Shown piece after piece: positions 14,531 through 22,906 of a DNA stretch of 33,457 bases; the stretch's first letter is position 1; the number at the start of each line of letters is the position of its first letter. The notes under the pieces are model-generated. The model was not told where the DNA came from, did no database searches, and worked only from the letters and a program-made list of their open reading frames with translations. Origin of the DNA: Ga0077555 sp031367895 (lineage in GTDB: Bacteria; Pseudomonadota; Alphaproteobacteria; Rhizobiales; Hyphomicrobiaceae); contig JANLQP010000028.1 of assembly GCA_031367895.1 (NCBI GenBank), positions 1 through 33,457 of the forward strand, in the 5' to 3' direction. The position numbers were made by a program, and so were the translations under genes.

Positions 14531-14774
14531 GGCAGTTGGCTCCGTCTTTCAGTATCCACGGGGATCGAAACGCTCCTTCCTTTGCCGGCGCCGGTCATCA
14601 CGGGCGTGATCACCGACGTCCAGCCGACAGGATGCATGGGCTTGAAAGCCGCAACCGCAGGGGCGCAAAAGCAATGCGGGCCGAAACGCGGCCCGCATGA
14701 GCCGGGTTCTAGGGGAGACGGCCTTCGGCGTCAACCGCATTGATTGAACACATGCGGGATCGCCCAACCTCGCG
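14531..14774. other. rpsD upstream region with a hairpin
   Basis: No supportable gene. It should contain the rpsD promoter and leader. A 9-bp stem (atgcgggcc at 14674-14682, ggcccgcat at 14690-14698) is followed on the minus strand by TGCTTTTG, resembling a terminator, but there is no minus-strand gene on its upstream side. Confidence 0.45.
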
Positions 14775-14964
14775 GTTGTCATCGTCGGGCTGTCATCATC
14801 GGGCTTGTCCCGATGACCCATCGTGCCGCAAACTGAAGAGGAGACGCGGAGTGCTCACTCGACCGGTTCACGATCAGCGTCGAATGGTGCTGTCCTTGTC
14901 GGGCAATTGCATCGTCGTGACTCGATGGACCATGGGTCATCGGGACAAGCCCGATGATGACAAC
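14775..14964. repeat. GTTGTCAT...ATGACAAC inverted-repeat element (copy A)
   Basis: A MITE-like palindromic element. The left arm 14791-14821 and right arm 14931-14961 are perfect 31-bp inverted repeats built on catcgggcttgtcccgatg. The right arm finishes gatgatgacaac at 14964, and a duplicated arm start (gttgtcatcgtcgggc) precedes the left one at 14775-14790. The interior of about 110 bp has no coding signal. Related elements lie at 21633-21796 and 32997-33097. The right arm contains the first ATG of the fdhD frame (14954). Confidence 0.8.
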
Positions 14965-15025
14965 CGATAAGTTTGTCGTGAAGGCACGAGGCACCACCGA
15001 TATCGACCAACATGGAGCGCCACAC

Positions 15026-15901
15026 GTGAAGGAATTCGAGGTTCGGCCGGACCTGACCGACACCCGCCTCTCGACGACCGTGACCGGCATCGACCACGAG
15101 GGCCGCACGGTCGAGACCGAGGTCGTCACCGAGCGGCCGCTGACGCTGTTCCTCAACGCCCGCGAGATCGTGACGATGATGACGATCGGCGATCATCCGA
15201 AGCTGCTGGCGGTCGGGTTCCTGCTCAACCAGAACATGCTGAAATCAGGCGATACCATTACCGGCATCGACTACGACGACGACATCTCGGCCGTGGTGGT
15301 GCGCACGGCTGAACAGACCAACTACGAGGAAAAACTCAAGAAGAAGGTGCAGACCTCCGGTTGCGCGCAGGGCACCGTGTTCGGCGACCTGATGGAGGAG
15401 TTCGATCAGATTAGGCTGGCACCCGATGCGAAGATCCGCACGTCCTGGCTCTACCAGCTGACGCGCAAGATCAACACCGAGCCGTCGCTGTACCTGAAGG
15501 CCGGCGCGATCCATGGCGCGGTGCTCTGCCAGCAGGACCGGCCGCTGCTCTATATGGAGGATGTCGGCCGCCATAACGCCGTCGATAAGATCGCCGGCTA
15601 CATGTTCCTGAATGGCGTCAGCCCCGACGATAAGATTTTCTACACGACTGGGCGTCTCACTTCCGAGATGGTGATCAAGACGGTGAAGATGGGCATCCCG
15701 ATCCTGGTCTCGCGCTCGGGCTTCACGGCCTGGGGCGTCGAATTGGCGAAGACGGCCGGCCTCACCCTGATCGGGCGGGCACGCGGCAAACGGTTCGTGG
15801 CGTTGTCGGGCGCAGAACGCATCGTGTTCGATGCTGATCTCAATGCAATCGAAGCCGAAGACCGCAAGCACGGCCGCAAGGCTGCCGGCGGCGGCGATTG
15901 A
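15026..15901 (+). CDS. fdhD: Formate dehydrogenase accessory sulfurtransferase FdhD
   Basis: Cytoplasmic sulfurtransferase that passes sulfur from a cysteine desulfurase to the molybdenum cofactor, activating formate dehydrogenases. Family blocks: ERPLTLFLNAREIVTMMTIG, DHPKLLAVGFL, DVGRHNAVDKIAGYMFLNG, DDKIFYTTGRLTSEMVIK, and MGIPILVSRSGFTAWGVELA. The sulfur-carrying loop reads QTSGCAQGTVFGD: one Cys (Cys113 from this start) rather than the CxxC of E. coli FdhD. I prefer GTG 15026 because GGAG at 15014-15017 lies 8 nt upstream, giving 291 aa. The longest frame starts at ATG 14954, inside a repeat element and without a good ribosome site. No formate dehydrogenase genes are present in the window. 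Confidence 0.93.
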   Translation: MKEFEVRPDLTDTRLSTTVTGIDHEGRTVETEVVTERPLTLFLNAREIVTMMTIGDHPKLLAVGFLLNQNMLKSGDTITGIDYDDDISAVVVRTAEQTNYEEKLKKKVQTSGCAQGTVFGDLMEEFDQIRLAPDAKIRTSWLYQLTRKINTEPSLYLKAGAIHGAVLCQQDRPLLYMEDVGRHNAVDKIAGYMFLNGVSPDDKIFYTTGRLTSEMVIKTVKMGIPILVSRSGFTAWGVELAKTAGLTLIGRARGKRFVALSGAERIVFDADLNAIEAEDRKHGRKAAGGGD

Positions 15902-16010
15902 GGCGGGTCATTGCGACTGCGGCGGCATGTCCGTGACCGCAAAAGGCTGTCGAAGAGTTTCGCGCTGTGCCAATCTCTTGTCCGGACAATAGCGGTTGGG
16001 GATACACGCA

Positions 16011-17597
16011 ATGGACGGCAGGCGACCGACGATTTCCTCGATGAACGGTATCGTCGCAGCGGCGCACCCGCACGCGGCAGCGGCAGGCGCCCGCATTCTC
16101 GCGCACGGCGGCAATGCCTTTGACGCGGCGGTGGCGACGGCCGCTGCCTTGAATGTGGTCGAGCCTTACATGTCGAGCTTGGCGGGGCAGGGGCTCGCCA
16201 CCTGCTGGATCGCCAACGAACAGCGCGTGCGCACGTTGAATTTCGTGCCGCGCATACCCCAAGCCTTCCCGGTCGAGCGCTTCAGCAACCGCGAAGAACT
16301 GGCGCGCGGACCCCTGTGCGTCGGCGTGCCCGGCAACCTCGCCGGCTGGCAGGAACTGCAGCGCGCACACGGCCGACTGAAGCTTGCCGACGTGTTCGCG
16401 CCCGCCATCGCCCTTGCCCGCGACGGCTATCCGGTGACCGAGTTCAACATCGAGGAAAACAACCTCACCGAGCCGGAAATCCGCGCGCATCCCGTTCTCT
16501 ACGCAGTCTGGGCAAAGACCTATACGAACGGCAGCGGCAAGCTGCATGAGGGCTTTATCCTCCGACAGCCCGATCTCGCGCGCACCCTCGAGGAGATCGG
16601 GAGCAGAGGCCCCGAAGCGTTCTACGCGAAACTCACCAAGCATCTATCGGCGACCGGCGGCTGCATCACCAGCACTGACATTGCCGCTATCAAACCGACC
16701 TGGAGCGATCCGGCCACGACGCGCTATCGCGACCTCACCGTCAACGTGCCGCCGCCGCCCTGCGAGGGGTTCCAGTTCCTGCTCGCGCTCGCCATCCTCG
16801 AGGGCTTCGACATCAAGTCGATGCCGCGCAACGGCGTGCAGCACCTGGATACCGTCTGGCGCGCGATCCGCCTCTCGGCCGGCGAGCGCATCGCGCACAA
16901 CAACCCGAGCCCGGCGAAGCTTGGCGAGCTGTTCTCGGCGGCCAACATCGAGCGCCTGCGCGCCCGCGTCCGCGACGGCCAGCCGGTCACCGGGCCGACC
17001 GAACAATGGACGGCGCCGCAGCCCGAGCCCGCCCGCGAGCAGCACACGACGTCGTTCTCGGTCGCCGATCGTGAGGGAAACCTCATCTGCGTCACGCAGA
17101 GCCTGGGCAGCCCCTACGGCTCGGCGGTGATCGTTCCGGGAACCGGCGTCCTGTTGAACAACTTCCTCTACTGGGCGGATGTGCAGCCCGGCAGCCCGAA
17201 CCGTTCCAAATCCGGCGATGCCTTGCCGATGTGCGTCTCGCCGAGCCTTTCGTTACGCGATGGCAAGCCCGTCCTCGCGCTCGGCACGCCTGGCAGCTAC
17301 GGCATCAAGCAAACGCAGACCCAGGCGATGGTGCAGATCGCCGACTTCGGCCTCGCCATCCAGCACGCGATCGAAGCGCCACGTGCCCGCCTCTGGGACG
17401 GCCGTAAAGTCTACGCCGAAAACCGTTTCGAACCGGCAACGCTCGCGGCATTGGCGCAGCTCGGGCACGAGGTCGAAGTCGGCCCCGCCTGGACGATGCG
17501 GGTCGGCGGCATGCACGGCATCACCGTCGATCCCGAGACTGGCGCCAAAGCCGGTGGTTGCGACCCGCGCCGCGACGGCTACGTCGTGCCGGCGTGA
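16011..17597 (+). CDS. Gamma-glutamyltransferase family protein
   Basis: Ntn-hydrolase of the gamma-glutamyltranspeptidase family, 528 aa, which self-cleaves to expose an N-terminal Thr. Motifs: ISSMNGIVAAAHPHAAAAGARILAHGGNAFDAAVA (GGNA motif), GVPGNLAGWQEL, and EQHTTSFSVADREGN, where Thr346 matches the processing nucleophile. The second Thr is followed by Ser rather than the usual His. SLGSPYGSAVIVPGTGVLLNN then matches the oxyanion and substrate loop. No signal peptide is seen, so it is likely cytoplasmic, unlike secreted E. coli Ggt; substrates may be gamma-glutamyl or acylated amino compounds. ATG 16011 has GGGGA at 15998-16002, 8 nt upstream; TTG 15996 is an in-frame alternative. Confidence 0.94.
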   Translation: MDGRRPTISSMNGIVAAAHPHAAAAGARILAHGGNAFDAAVATAAALNVVEPYMSSLAGQGLATCWIANEQRVRTLNFVPRIPQAFPVERFSNREELARGPLCVGVPGNLAGWQELQRAHGRLKLADVFAPAIALARDGYPVTEFNIEENNLTEPEIRAHPVLYAVWAKTYTNGSGKLHEGFILRQPDLARTLEEIGSRGPEAFYAKLTKHLSATGGCITSTDIAAIKPTWSDPATTRYRDLTVNVPPPPCEGFQFLLALAILEGFDIKSMPRNGVQHLDTVWRAIRLSAGERIAHNNPSPAKLGELFSAANIERLRARVRDGQPVTGPTEQWTAPQPEPAREQHTTSFSVADREGNLICVTQSLGSPYGSAVIVPGTGVLLNNFLYWADVQPGSPNRSKSGDALPMCVSPSLSLRDGKPVLALGTPGSYGIKQTQTQAMVQIADFGLAIQHAIEAPRARLWDGRKVYAENRFEPATLAALAQLGHEVEVGPAWTMRVGGMHGITVDPETGAKAGGCDPRRDGYVVPA

Positions 17598-17623
17598 ACA
17601 TCCGGGGCGTGAACATCCGGGGC
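17594..17623. repeat. 15-bp tandem duplication over the stop codon of the GGT-family gene
   Basis: gtgaacatccggggc occurs twice head to tail (17594-17608, 17609-17623). The TGA stop lies in the first unit, so the duplication does not change the protein. Confidence 0.8.
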
Positions 17624-17681
17624 GAGACCTCGAGTTCCACTCCGCCAGCCACTTGTGACAGCGGCTCAATCGCCACCCAGC

Positions 17682-18158
17682 TCAGCTCATCTTGCTGCGC
17701 GGCATCGTAGCGTTGACTTCGCGCTTCTTCATGTAGAGCGAGGCGAAGTCGACGGGGTCGAGCATCAACGGCGGGAAACCGCCTTCGCGCGTGAGATCGC
17801 TGACGATGCGGCGGAGATACGGGAACAATAGCGCCGGCGCGTTGATGTTGAGCATCGGCTCCAAAGCCTCCGGCGGCGCGTTCTTGATCTCGAGCAGGCC
17901 AGCGTAGACCATTTCCAGATCGTAGATGATGCCGGTGGCACTCTTCGCCTGGGCCTTGAACGATAGAGCCACCTCGTGCACATCGGGGCGGATGAGCGTC
18001 GGCTCGACGTTGAGTTCGAGGTTGAGGTTCGGGTTCTCGGGCGCGCCGTCGAGCAGCTTGGTGATGCTCGGGCTCTCGAACGAGAGGTCCTTCACGTACT
18101 GTCCGAGAACGCGCACCTGCATGGGCGCACCCTGCCCGACATTCGGCTGATCGGCCAT
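17682..18158 (-). CDS. secB: Protein-export chaperone SecB
   Basis: Cytoplasmic tetrameric chaperone that keeps preproteins unfolded and hands them to SecA; 158 aa, normal length. Family segments: VLGQYVKDLSFESP, LNLELNVEPTLIRPDVHEVAL, ATGIIYDLEMVYAGLLEI, and the conserved NAPALLFPYLRRIVSDLTREGGFPPLMLDPVDF. The C-terminus MPRSKMS lacks the Zn-linked SecA-binding tail of long SecBs. GGGA lies 9 nt before ATG 18158. It is convergent with the GGT-family gene and 91 bp downstream of the flavoprotein gene. Confidence 0.97.
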   Translation of the reverse strand: MADQPNVGQGAPMQVRVLGQYVKDLSFESPSITKLLDGAPENPNLNLELNVEPTLIRPDVHEVALSFKAQAKSATGIIYDLEMVYAGLLEIKNAPPEALEPMLNINAPALLFPYLRRIVSDLTREGGFPPLMLDPVDFASLYMKKREVNATMPRSKMS

Positions 18159-18249
18159 CGGTTCAATCCCTTTGTTGCCAAATCGATCTGCTCAGTCGCT
18201 ATCACGGCGCCTCGTCACCAGCAATCCCGCGAGGACCCGAAAGGACCGT

Positions 18250-19740
18250 TCAAGTTTGCGGAATGTTGCGTCGTTCGCGTGGGACGAAGCGCGTTGTCGC
18301 CAGCAGCTCCGGATCTTCCGCCGCATGCAACCGCTCCAGATGCGTTGCGATATCGGCGCCGAGCAGCGAGCGGCAGAGCGCCTCTGCCAGCCGGTCGGCG
18401 CCGATCCTGAGGCCCGGAATATCGCCGGCGAGCGCACTGTGCGACACGGTCACGCCCCAGTTGAAGACGTGAAGGTGGCCAAGGCCCGGAGTGGCACCAA
18501 CGGTGCGCTCCATCATCTCGAAGCCCGACCCGACAAAGGGGAAACGCGCGCACTCCGGAACGCGCGCAGCCTCCTCAGGCGAGATCCGGTCCCGCCAGAG
18601 CAGGATGTTGTCGCGCACCAACTCCAGTTCCGGCCGCATCGTCAGATCGACATCGAAGCCGGTTGCCAGGATCGCCATATCGGCGCGGTGGTCGCCTTGC
18701 GGTGTGCGCATCGTGACGCCGTCCGCGTCGGGGCATAGATCGGTCCACGGCGCACGAAAGCGGATCGAGAACGCAGCATGCGCGTCGCATCGCAGCACCG
18801 ACTCGTGCGGTGGCGGCGCCTGTTCGCCAGAAATGTAGGTGAAGAACTGCCAGCGCGTTGCGTCGTCCAGAGCCGAAAACCCCCGGAGGCAACCGATGAA
18901 GCTCGCCCATTTCGCCTTGTTGACCTGGGGCAGATGCGGACGGCGCACGAAAAGCGTGACCTCGCTTGCTTCGGCCTCGAGCGCGGTGGCAGCACAATCG
19001 AATGCCGACGCACCAGAGCCGAGCACGGCGACGCGGCGGTCGGCGAGTGCGGCGAAATCGATGTCTTGCGATGAGTGCAGGCAACGCCCAAGCCCGCCGC
19101 CTGCCGCGACAAGCCCCGGGAACGATGGCAGCCGCAGTCCGCCCGATCCGTCGCGGCCCGAGGCAAGCACGATCTTGCGCGCGAACACCTGCTCGACGCC
19201 AGCTGCCCGGCGCAGTGTCACGGCAACTCCCTCGGCTTCAGGCGCAAGCCTGATGACCTCGACGCCGTTCTCGACGGGAATGCCGACCGTCTCGCGCACC
19301 CAGATCAGATAGTCTCGCCAGTCGAGGCGGCCAGCCTTGTGCAGCCGCTGCCAACCGGCCTCGCCGTGCTGCGCCTCATACCAAGCGCGAAAGGTCAACG
19401 AAGGGAACCCGAGATCCGGCCCGGTCAGCGTCTTCGGCGAGCGCAGAATCTGCATGCGGGCATAAGTGCCCCACGGTCCCTCCTCGCCCTTCGGGCAGCG
19501 ATCGACGATGCGGAAATTGCGGATGCCGTCGCGCATCAGGGCGAAGGCCGCGGTCTGGCCGCAAAGACCGGCGCCGACCACGAGGACATCGAACACAGCA
19601 TTGCCGTCGCGCGTCGATGGTGGCACCCAGTTGGCCGCTGGAAAATTGAGGCGCTCCAGGTCGCGCCGGGCTTCCATCGCAAGCCTCTCCAGTGCTGCAT
19701 TGTTGCGCTCGCTCTTCACGCCTTCCCAGATCTCGGTCAT
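18250..19740 (-). CDS. FAD/NAD(P)-binding flavoprotein, FMO/Baeyer-Villiger-like
   Basis: A 496-aa flavoprotein of the two-dinucleotide-fold class. VLVVGAGLCGQTAAFALMRDG (GxGxxG at 56-61) binds FAD. VAVLGSGASAFDCAATALE (241-246) binds NAD(P)H. LHSSQDIDF resembles the short His-containing motif between domains, and ILATGFDVDL is the C-terminal ATG motif of flavin monooxygenases. This architecture fits an oxygenase that inserts oxygen into amines, sulfides or ketones, but the substrate is unknown and it could be a non-oxygenase relative. No signal peptide. Its start lies only 35 bp from the divergent DsbA-fold gene, suggesting shared regulation. Confidence 0.88.
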   Translation of the reverse strand: MTEIWEGVKSERNNAALERLAMEARRDLERLNFPAANWVPPSTRDGNAVFDVLVVGAGLCGQTAAFALMRDGIRNFRIVDRCPKGEEGPWGTYARMQILRSPKTLTGPDLGFPSLTFRAWYEAQHGEAGWQRLHKAGRLDWRDYLIWVRETVGIPVENGVEVIRLAPEAEGVAVTLRRAAGVEQVFARKIVLASGRDGSGGLRLPSFPGLVAAGGGLGRCLHSSQDIDFAALADRRVAVLGSGASAFDCAATALEAEASEVTLFVRRPHLPQVNKAKWASFIGCLRGFSALDDATRWQFFTYISGEQAPPPHESVLRCDAHAAFSIRFRAPWTDLCPDADGVTMRTPQGDHRADMAILATGFDVDLTMRPELELVRDNILLWRDRISPEEAARVPECARFPFVGSGFEMMERTVGATPGLGHLHVFNWGVTVSHSALAGDIPGLRIGADRLAEALCRSLLGADIATHLERLHAAEDPELLATTRFVPRERRNIPQT

Positions 19741-19775
19741 TGTGCGGCTGGTTCCGTCAAATCGAATGGCATCGC

Positions 19776-20417
19776 ATGTCCCCCGTGATCGAACTCGATT
19801 GCTACTACAGCCTGTCCTCGCCCTGGGCCTATTTCATGGGCCCGAGACTGCAGGATATCGTGCGCCGGCACCGGCCGAAACTGCACCTGAAGCCTTACGA
19901 CTTCCAGGCGATCGTACCGGCGACCGGAGGCGTTCCCTTGCGCACCCGGCCCGAACCGCGTCGCCGTTATCACGAGACCGAGCTTACCCGCTGGCGCGAC
20001 TATCTCGGCATGCCGCTGGCATTGAAGCCGAAGTACTACCCGCAAGTCGTCACCGATCCGGACTGGAACAAGTACGCGGGCTGGATGGTAATCGCCGCCG
20101 GCCAGCAGGGCCTCGATGCGCAGCGCCTCTCGCATGCGCTGTTGCGGGCACTGTGGGCCGAGGAGCGAGACACCGCCGACGCCGGCGTGCGCAAGGCAAT
20201 CGCGGATGAAAACGGTTTCGACGGTGCTGTACTGGTCGCGATGGAGAAAAGCGAATCCGCGATAATCGCCTACCGCCGCTACACCGCAGAAGCACTGACG
20301 CTCGGCGTGTTCGGCGCACCGACGTTTATACTCGGCGGCGAAATCTTCTGGGGCCAGGACCGCCTCGATTTCGTCGACCGCAAGCTCGACCGCATGCGCA
20401 CGGTTGCACAGAAGTAG
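19776..20417 (+). CDS. DsbA-family protein, 2-hydroxychromene-2-carboxylate isomerase-like
   Basis: A 213-aa kappa-class GST/DsbA-fold protein. DCYYSLSSPWAYFMGPRL matches the glutathione-activating Ser region of HCCA isomerases (NahD type), and VFGAPTFILGGEIFWGQDRLDFV is the cis-Pro and C-terminal signature. The redox CxxC of true DsbA is absent, so a glutathione-dependent isomerase or transferase role is more likely than disulfide oxidation. ATG 19776 is chosen because the homologous N-terminus begins there; an upstream in-frame start would overlap the divergent flavoprotein gene. Its pairing with a monooxygenase hints at aromatic or xenobiotic breakdown. Confidence 0.9.
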   Translation: MSPVIELDCYYSLSSPWAYFMGPRLQDIVRRHRPKLHLKPYDFQAIVPATGGVPLRTRPEPRRRYHETELTRWRDYLGMPLALKPKYYPQVVTDPDWNKYAGWMVIAAGQQGLDAQRLSHALLRALWAEERDTADAGVRKAIADENGFDGAVLVAMEKSESAIIAYRRYTAEALTLGVFGAPTFILGGEIFWGQDRLDFVDRKLDRMRTVAQK

Positions 20418-20452
20418 CGAACTCAGTGCGCTATCGGGGTTTGAGCGCTATC

Positions 20453-20478
20453 GGGGTCAGCCCCAAGGGGCTGACCCC
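20453..20478. terminator. Perfect palindrome between convergent genes (bidirectional terminator or repeat)
   Basis: ggggtcagcccc and ggggctgacccc form a 12-bp stem with a 2-nt loop, 35 bp after the DsbA-fold gene and 23 bp before the stop of the LLM gene. No T-run on either side, so termination efficiency is uncertain; it may be a dispersed repeat. Confidence 0.55.
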
Positions 20479-20501
20479 GTCGAATGCAACGCGAGCGCGC
20501 G

Positions 20502-21581
20502 TCACGCTTCCATGCGCCCCTTGTTGCGCTCGGCGAGGATCGGGCGGACGAGCTTCTTGAAACGCCAGCATTCCTCGTCGTGCAGATAACCCGAGAGACA
20601 GAACGAGTGGCAGCCGGCGTCGATGTACTGTTGCAGCACATTGGCGCACTGCCCCGGATTGCCGACGATCGCGATTCCCGCTCCTGGCCGCGCCCGCGCC
20701 AAGCCTGACCAGAGGTTCGGTGCAATCAAATCACCCTTTTCCGCACGCAGCGCCTGCACGCGCTGATTGGCGACGGAGGTGGCATAGTAGCTCTTGATGT
20801 ACTGCTCGCGCTCAGCCGTTACGTTGCGGATCAGGCCGCCGGCGGCGTCCCATGCGTCTTCTTCGTTTTCACGGCAGACGATCTGCAGCCGCATGCCGAA
20901 ACCGAGTTCATCGACGCGACCGTGCTTGGCCGCCAGATGCCGCAGCATCTTCATGTTCGCCGAAATCTGCTCGATCGTGTCGCCCCAGAAGAGATGCACG
21001 TCGGAATGCTTGGCTGAAATCTCTGCCGCCTGCCCCGAGCCGCCACCGAGATAGAACCGCGGGTGCGGCTTCTGGTACGGCAGCGGAACCAGCTCAGCTT
21101 TCTTCAGCGTGAAATACTTGCCCTCGTAGTCGGTGGGTTTGCCGCCCGATGTCCACAGCTTCTTCAGGACGGTGACCTCTTCGTCCATGATCTCGTAGCG
21201 CTGCTCCTTCGACCAGCGCACGCCCTCGGCGATGTTCTCCGTCTCGCTCTGGCCGGCGATCAGGTTGACCGAGATGCGCCCACCCGTCAGTTGATCGAGC
21301 GTCGCGATCATCTTCGCCAGTAGCACGGGATTGATGTAGCTCGGCCGCGCCGCAATGAGCATGCGGATCTTTTTCGTTCGCCCGATCATAAGCGCGCCGG
21401 TCATCCAGGCATCCCAGCACTGATGCCCGACAGGGATCAGCATGTACTCGAAGCCCGAGGCTTCGGCCGCCGCGGCAACGCGACTGAACATCTCCATGCC
21501 GGCCGGCACCTTCAACGGTGTGCCGTAGTCGTCCGTATCGCCGCGGGTGGGCAGGAACCAGCCGAACTCGAGTGGGCGCAT
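20502..21581 (-). CDS. LLM class flavin-dependent oxidoreductase (alkanesulfonate monooxygenase-like)
   Basis: Bacterial luciferase-like, FMNH2-dependent monooxygenase of the SsuD type, 359 aa. Visible blocks: FGWFLPTRGD, AAAAEASGFEYMLIPVGHQCWDAWM, IARPSYINP-like RMLIAARPSYINPVLLAKM, LDQLTGGRISVNLIAGQSE, FYLGGGSGQAAEISAKHSDVHLFWGDT, and the C-terminal IVGNPGQCANVLQQYIDAG. These are typical of enzymes that desulfonate alkanesulfonates or oxidise related organosulfur and amine compounds. No ssuE reductase or sulfonate transporter is adjacent. It reads away from gloB and an intervening repeat element. Confidence 0.93.
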   Translation of the reverse strand: MRPLEFGWFLPTRGDTDDYGTPLKVPAGMEMFSRVAAAAEASGFEYMLIPVGHQCWDAWMTGALMIGRTKKIRMLIAARPSYINPVLLAKMIATLDQLTGGRISVNLIAGQSETENIAEGVRWSKEQRYEIMDEEVTVLKKLWTSGGKPTDYEGKYFTLKKAELVPLPYQKPHPRFYLGGGSGQAAEISAKHSDVHLFWGDTIEQISANMKMLRHLAAKHGRVDELGFGMRLQIVCRENEEDAWDAAGGLIRNVTAEREQYIKSYYATSVANQRVQALRAEKGDLIAPNLWSGLARARPGAGIAIVGNPGQCANVLQQYIDAGCHSFCLSGYLHDEECWRFKKLVRPILAERNKGRMEA

Positions 21582-21632
21582 CGTGGTGTCTCGCTGCGTT
21601 TGAGTTTACTCGATAATCACTCAAAACTTACT

Positions 21633-21796
21633 ATTGTCATGGTCGGGCTCGTCCCGACCACCCATTGTCCAACAAGCTCGACGCGAGAATTCTGCTACGA
21701 CGTTCCAGCGAAATTTAGTTTCTGCGCCCGGTGCACCATGGGTCCTCGGGAGTCATGTCGAAGACGTGCTTCGCACTTGGGCCCGAGGATAACAAC
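21633..21796. repeat. TTGTCAT...ATAACAAC inverted-repeat element (copy B)
   Basis: Same architecture as copy A: a left arm with ttgtcatggtcgggctcgtc and acccat, and a right half opening ccatgggtcc and ending gaggataacaac. The right half contains its own stem (cctcggg 21744-21750, cccgagg 21782-21788). Its loop carries agtcatgtcgaagacg (21751-21766), the inverted counterpart of the insert in the repeat at 13849-13906. It occupies most of the gap between gloB and the LLM gene. Confidence 0.75.
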
Positions 21797-21818
21797 CGTG
21801 CATGTTGTTAGCCCGTCA

Positions 21819-22589
21819 CTACGACCGGTTCTTGCGCTCGCGGATTTCGCCGAAGACCTGCCAGTCCGGCGCCTTCTCCATGCCGAGACGCTTGCGGATG
21901 GCAGCGCTTTGCGGACGCAAGAACGGATTCGTCGCCAGCTCCACATCGACACGGGTCGGCAGCGTCGGCTTGCCCGCCGCCACCAACGTCTCGACCTCGG
22001 CGACGCGGGCCACCAGCGCCGTGTTCTCCGGTTCGATCGTCAGCGCGAACTTGGCGTTCGCCAACGTGTACTCGTGGCCGCAGTAGACACGCGTCGCAGG
22101 TGGTAGCTTCGCGATCTTTTCGAGCGACGCCCACATCGTCTCCATGTTGCCTTCGATGACGCGGCCGCAGCCGATCGCGAACAGCGTGTCGCCGGCGAAC
22201 GCGACCGTCTCCGTCGGCAGCCAGAACGTGATGTGGCCGGCAGTGTGGCCGGGCGTATCGATAACCCGCACTTCGGCGCCGGCGAATTCAAACGTATCGC
22301 CGCCGCCGACGGTCCTATCTAGCCCCTTGATCTTCGCGGCCTCGGCTTTCGGCCCGATGACCGTGCACTTCGTCTCGGCCTTCAGCGGCTCGATGCCCTG
22401 CGTGTGGTCGGCATGATGATGCGTGACAAGGATGTGGCTGAGCTTCCAACCCTTCTCCTTCAGCGCGCGACGCACGGGCTCGGCCTCCGGCGCATCGATC
22501 GCCGCGGTCTGGCCGCTGGCTGCGTCGTGGATCAGGACGCCGTAGTTGTCCTTGAGGCAGGGAAACTGATGAAACTCGAGCTTCGCCAT
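21819..22589 (-). CDS. gloB: Hydroxyacylglutathione hydrolase (glyoxalase II)
   Basis: Binuclear-metal beta-lactamase-fold enzyme that hydrolyses S-D-lactoylglutathione to lactate and glutathione, completing methylglyoxal detoxification; 256 aa, normal length. Metal ligands: THHHADHTQG (His57, His59, Asp61, His62), DTPGHTAGHITFW, FAGDTLFAIGCGR (bridging Asp) and YCGHEYT. The N-terminus FHQFPCLKDNYGVLIHD and the C-terminal NPFLR are GloB-specific. ATG 22589 is supported by GGAGG with an 8-nt spacer; the frame is open 35 codons further upstream without homology. Confidence 0.97.
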   Translation of the reverse strand: MAKLEFHQFPCLKDNYGVLIHDAASGQTAAIDAPEAEPVRRALKEKGWKLSHILVTHHHADHTQGIEPLKAETKCTVIGPKAEAAKIKGLDRTVGGGDTFEFAGAEVRVIDTPGHTAGHITFWLPTETVAFAGDTLFAIGCGRVIEGNMETMWASLEKIAKLPPATRVYCGHEYTLANAKFALTIEPENTALVARVAEVETLVAAGKPTLPTRVDVELATNPFLRPQSAAIRKRLGMEKAPDWQVFGEIRERKNRS

Positions 22590-22906
22590 GGCGGAGGGCC
22601 TCCGGTTGCGGGATGGGTTGGTCGGAGTATAGGCGAAAGGGGTGGATGGGGCTATCGTTACCACCTTGACTGTCACCTTGACTTGGGCTGCCATCCGCAG
22701 ATGAAGTCAAAACTTGAGCGCGCCGGTCGTTGTTTTCCGCCTGCGTCATGCGCACGTCCTTGCGCTTCGGTGGCGACGAGAACCAGCGAATTTCCAGCGC
22801 GTTTGGGCCCGACGAACGCTTCGTCTGATGCCCGCACTCGGCGCACTCGAAGCGCCGGCCTTCGTGCTCGCGCCAGACCCGCGTCGTTGCTCTGGTCCGA
22901 CATGGC
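22590..22906 (-). other. gloB upstream region with a possible zinc-ribbon ORF remnant
   Basis: A 317-bp gap. In one minus-strand frame (about 22935 down to 22720) the text REHEGRRFECAECGHQTKR has a CxxC and reads like half of a small zinc ribbon, but the frame then runs into the gloB coding region and no second CxxC is present. It may be a decayed gene fragment or chance. The region should also carry the gloB promoter. Confidence 0.25.

Noticed and set aside
13814..14743. 309-codon plus-strand frame opposite rpsD
   Set aside because: Reads through palindromic repeats and antisense to rpsD; no homology features.
14775..14964. The inverted-repeat element as an insertion sequence
   Set aside because: Interior is about 110 bp with no transposase frame; it is at most a non-autonomous element.
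22720..22906. Complete zinc-ribbon gene upstream of gloB
   Set aside because: Only one CxxC is present and the frame runs into gloB; kept only as a low-confidence remnant.
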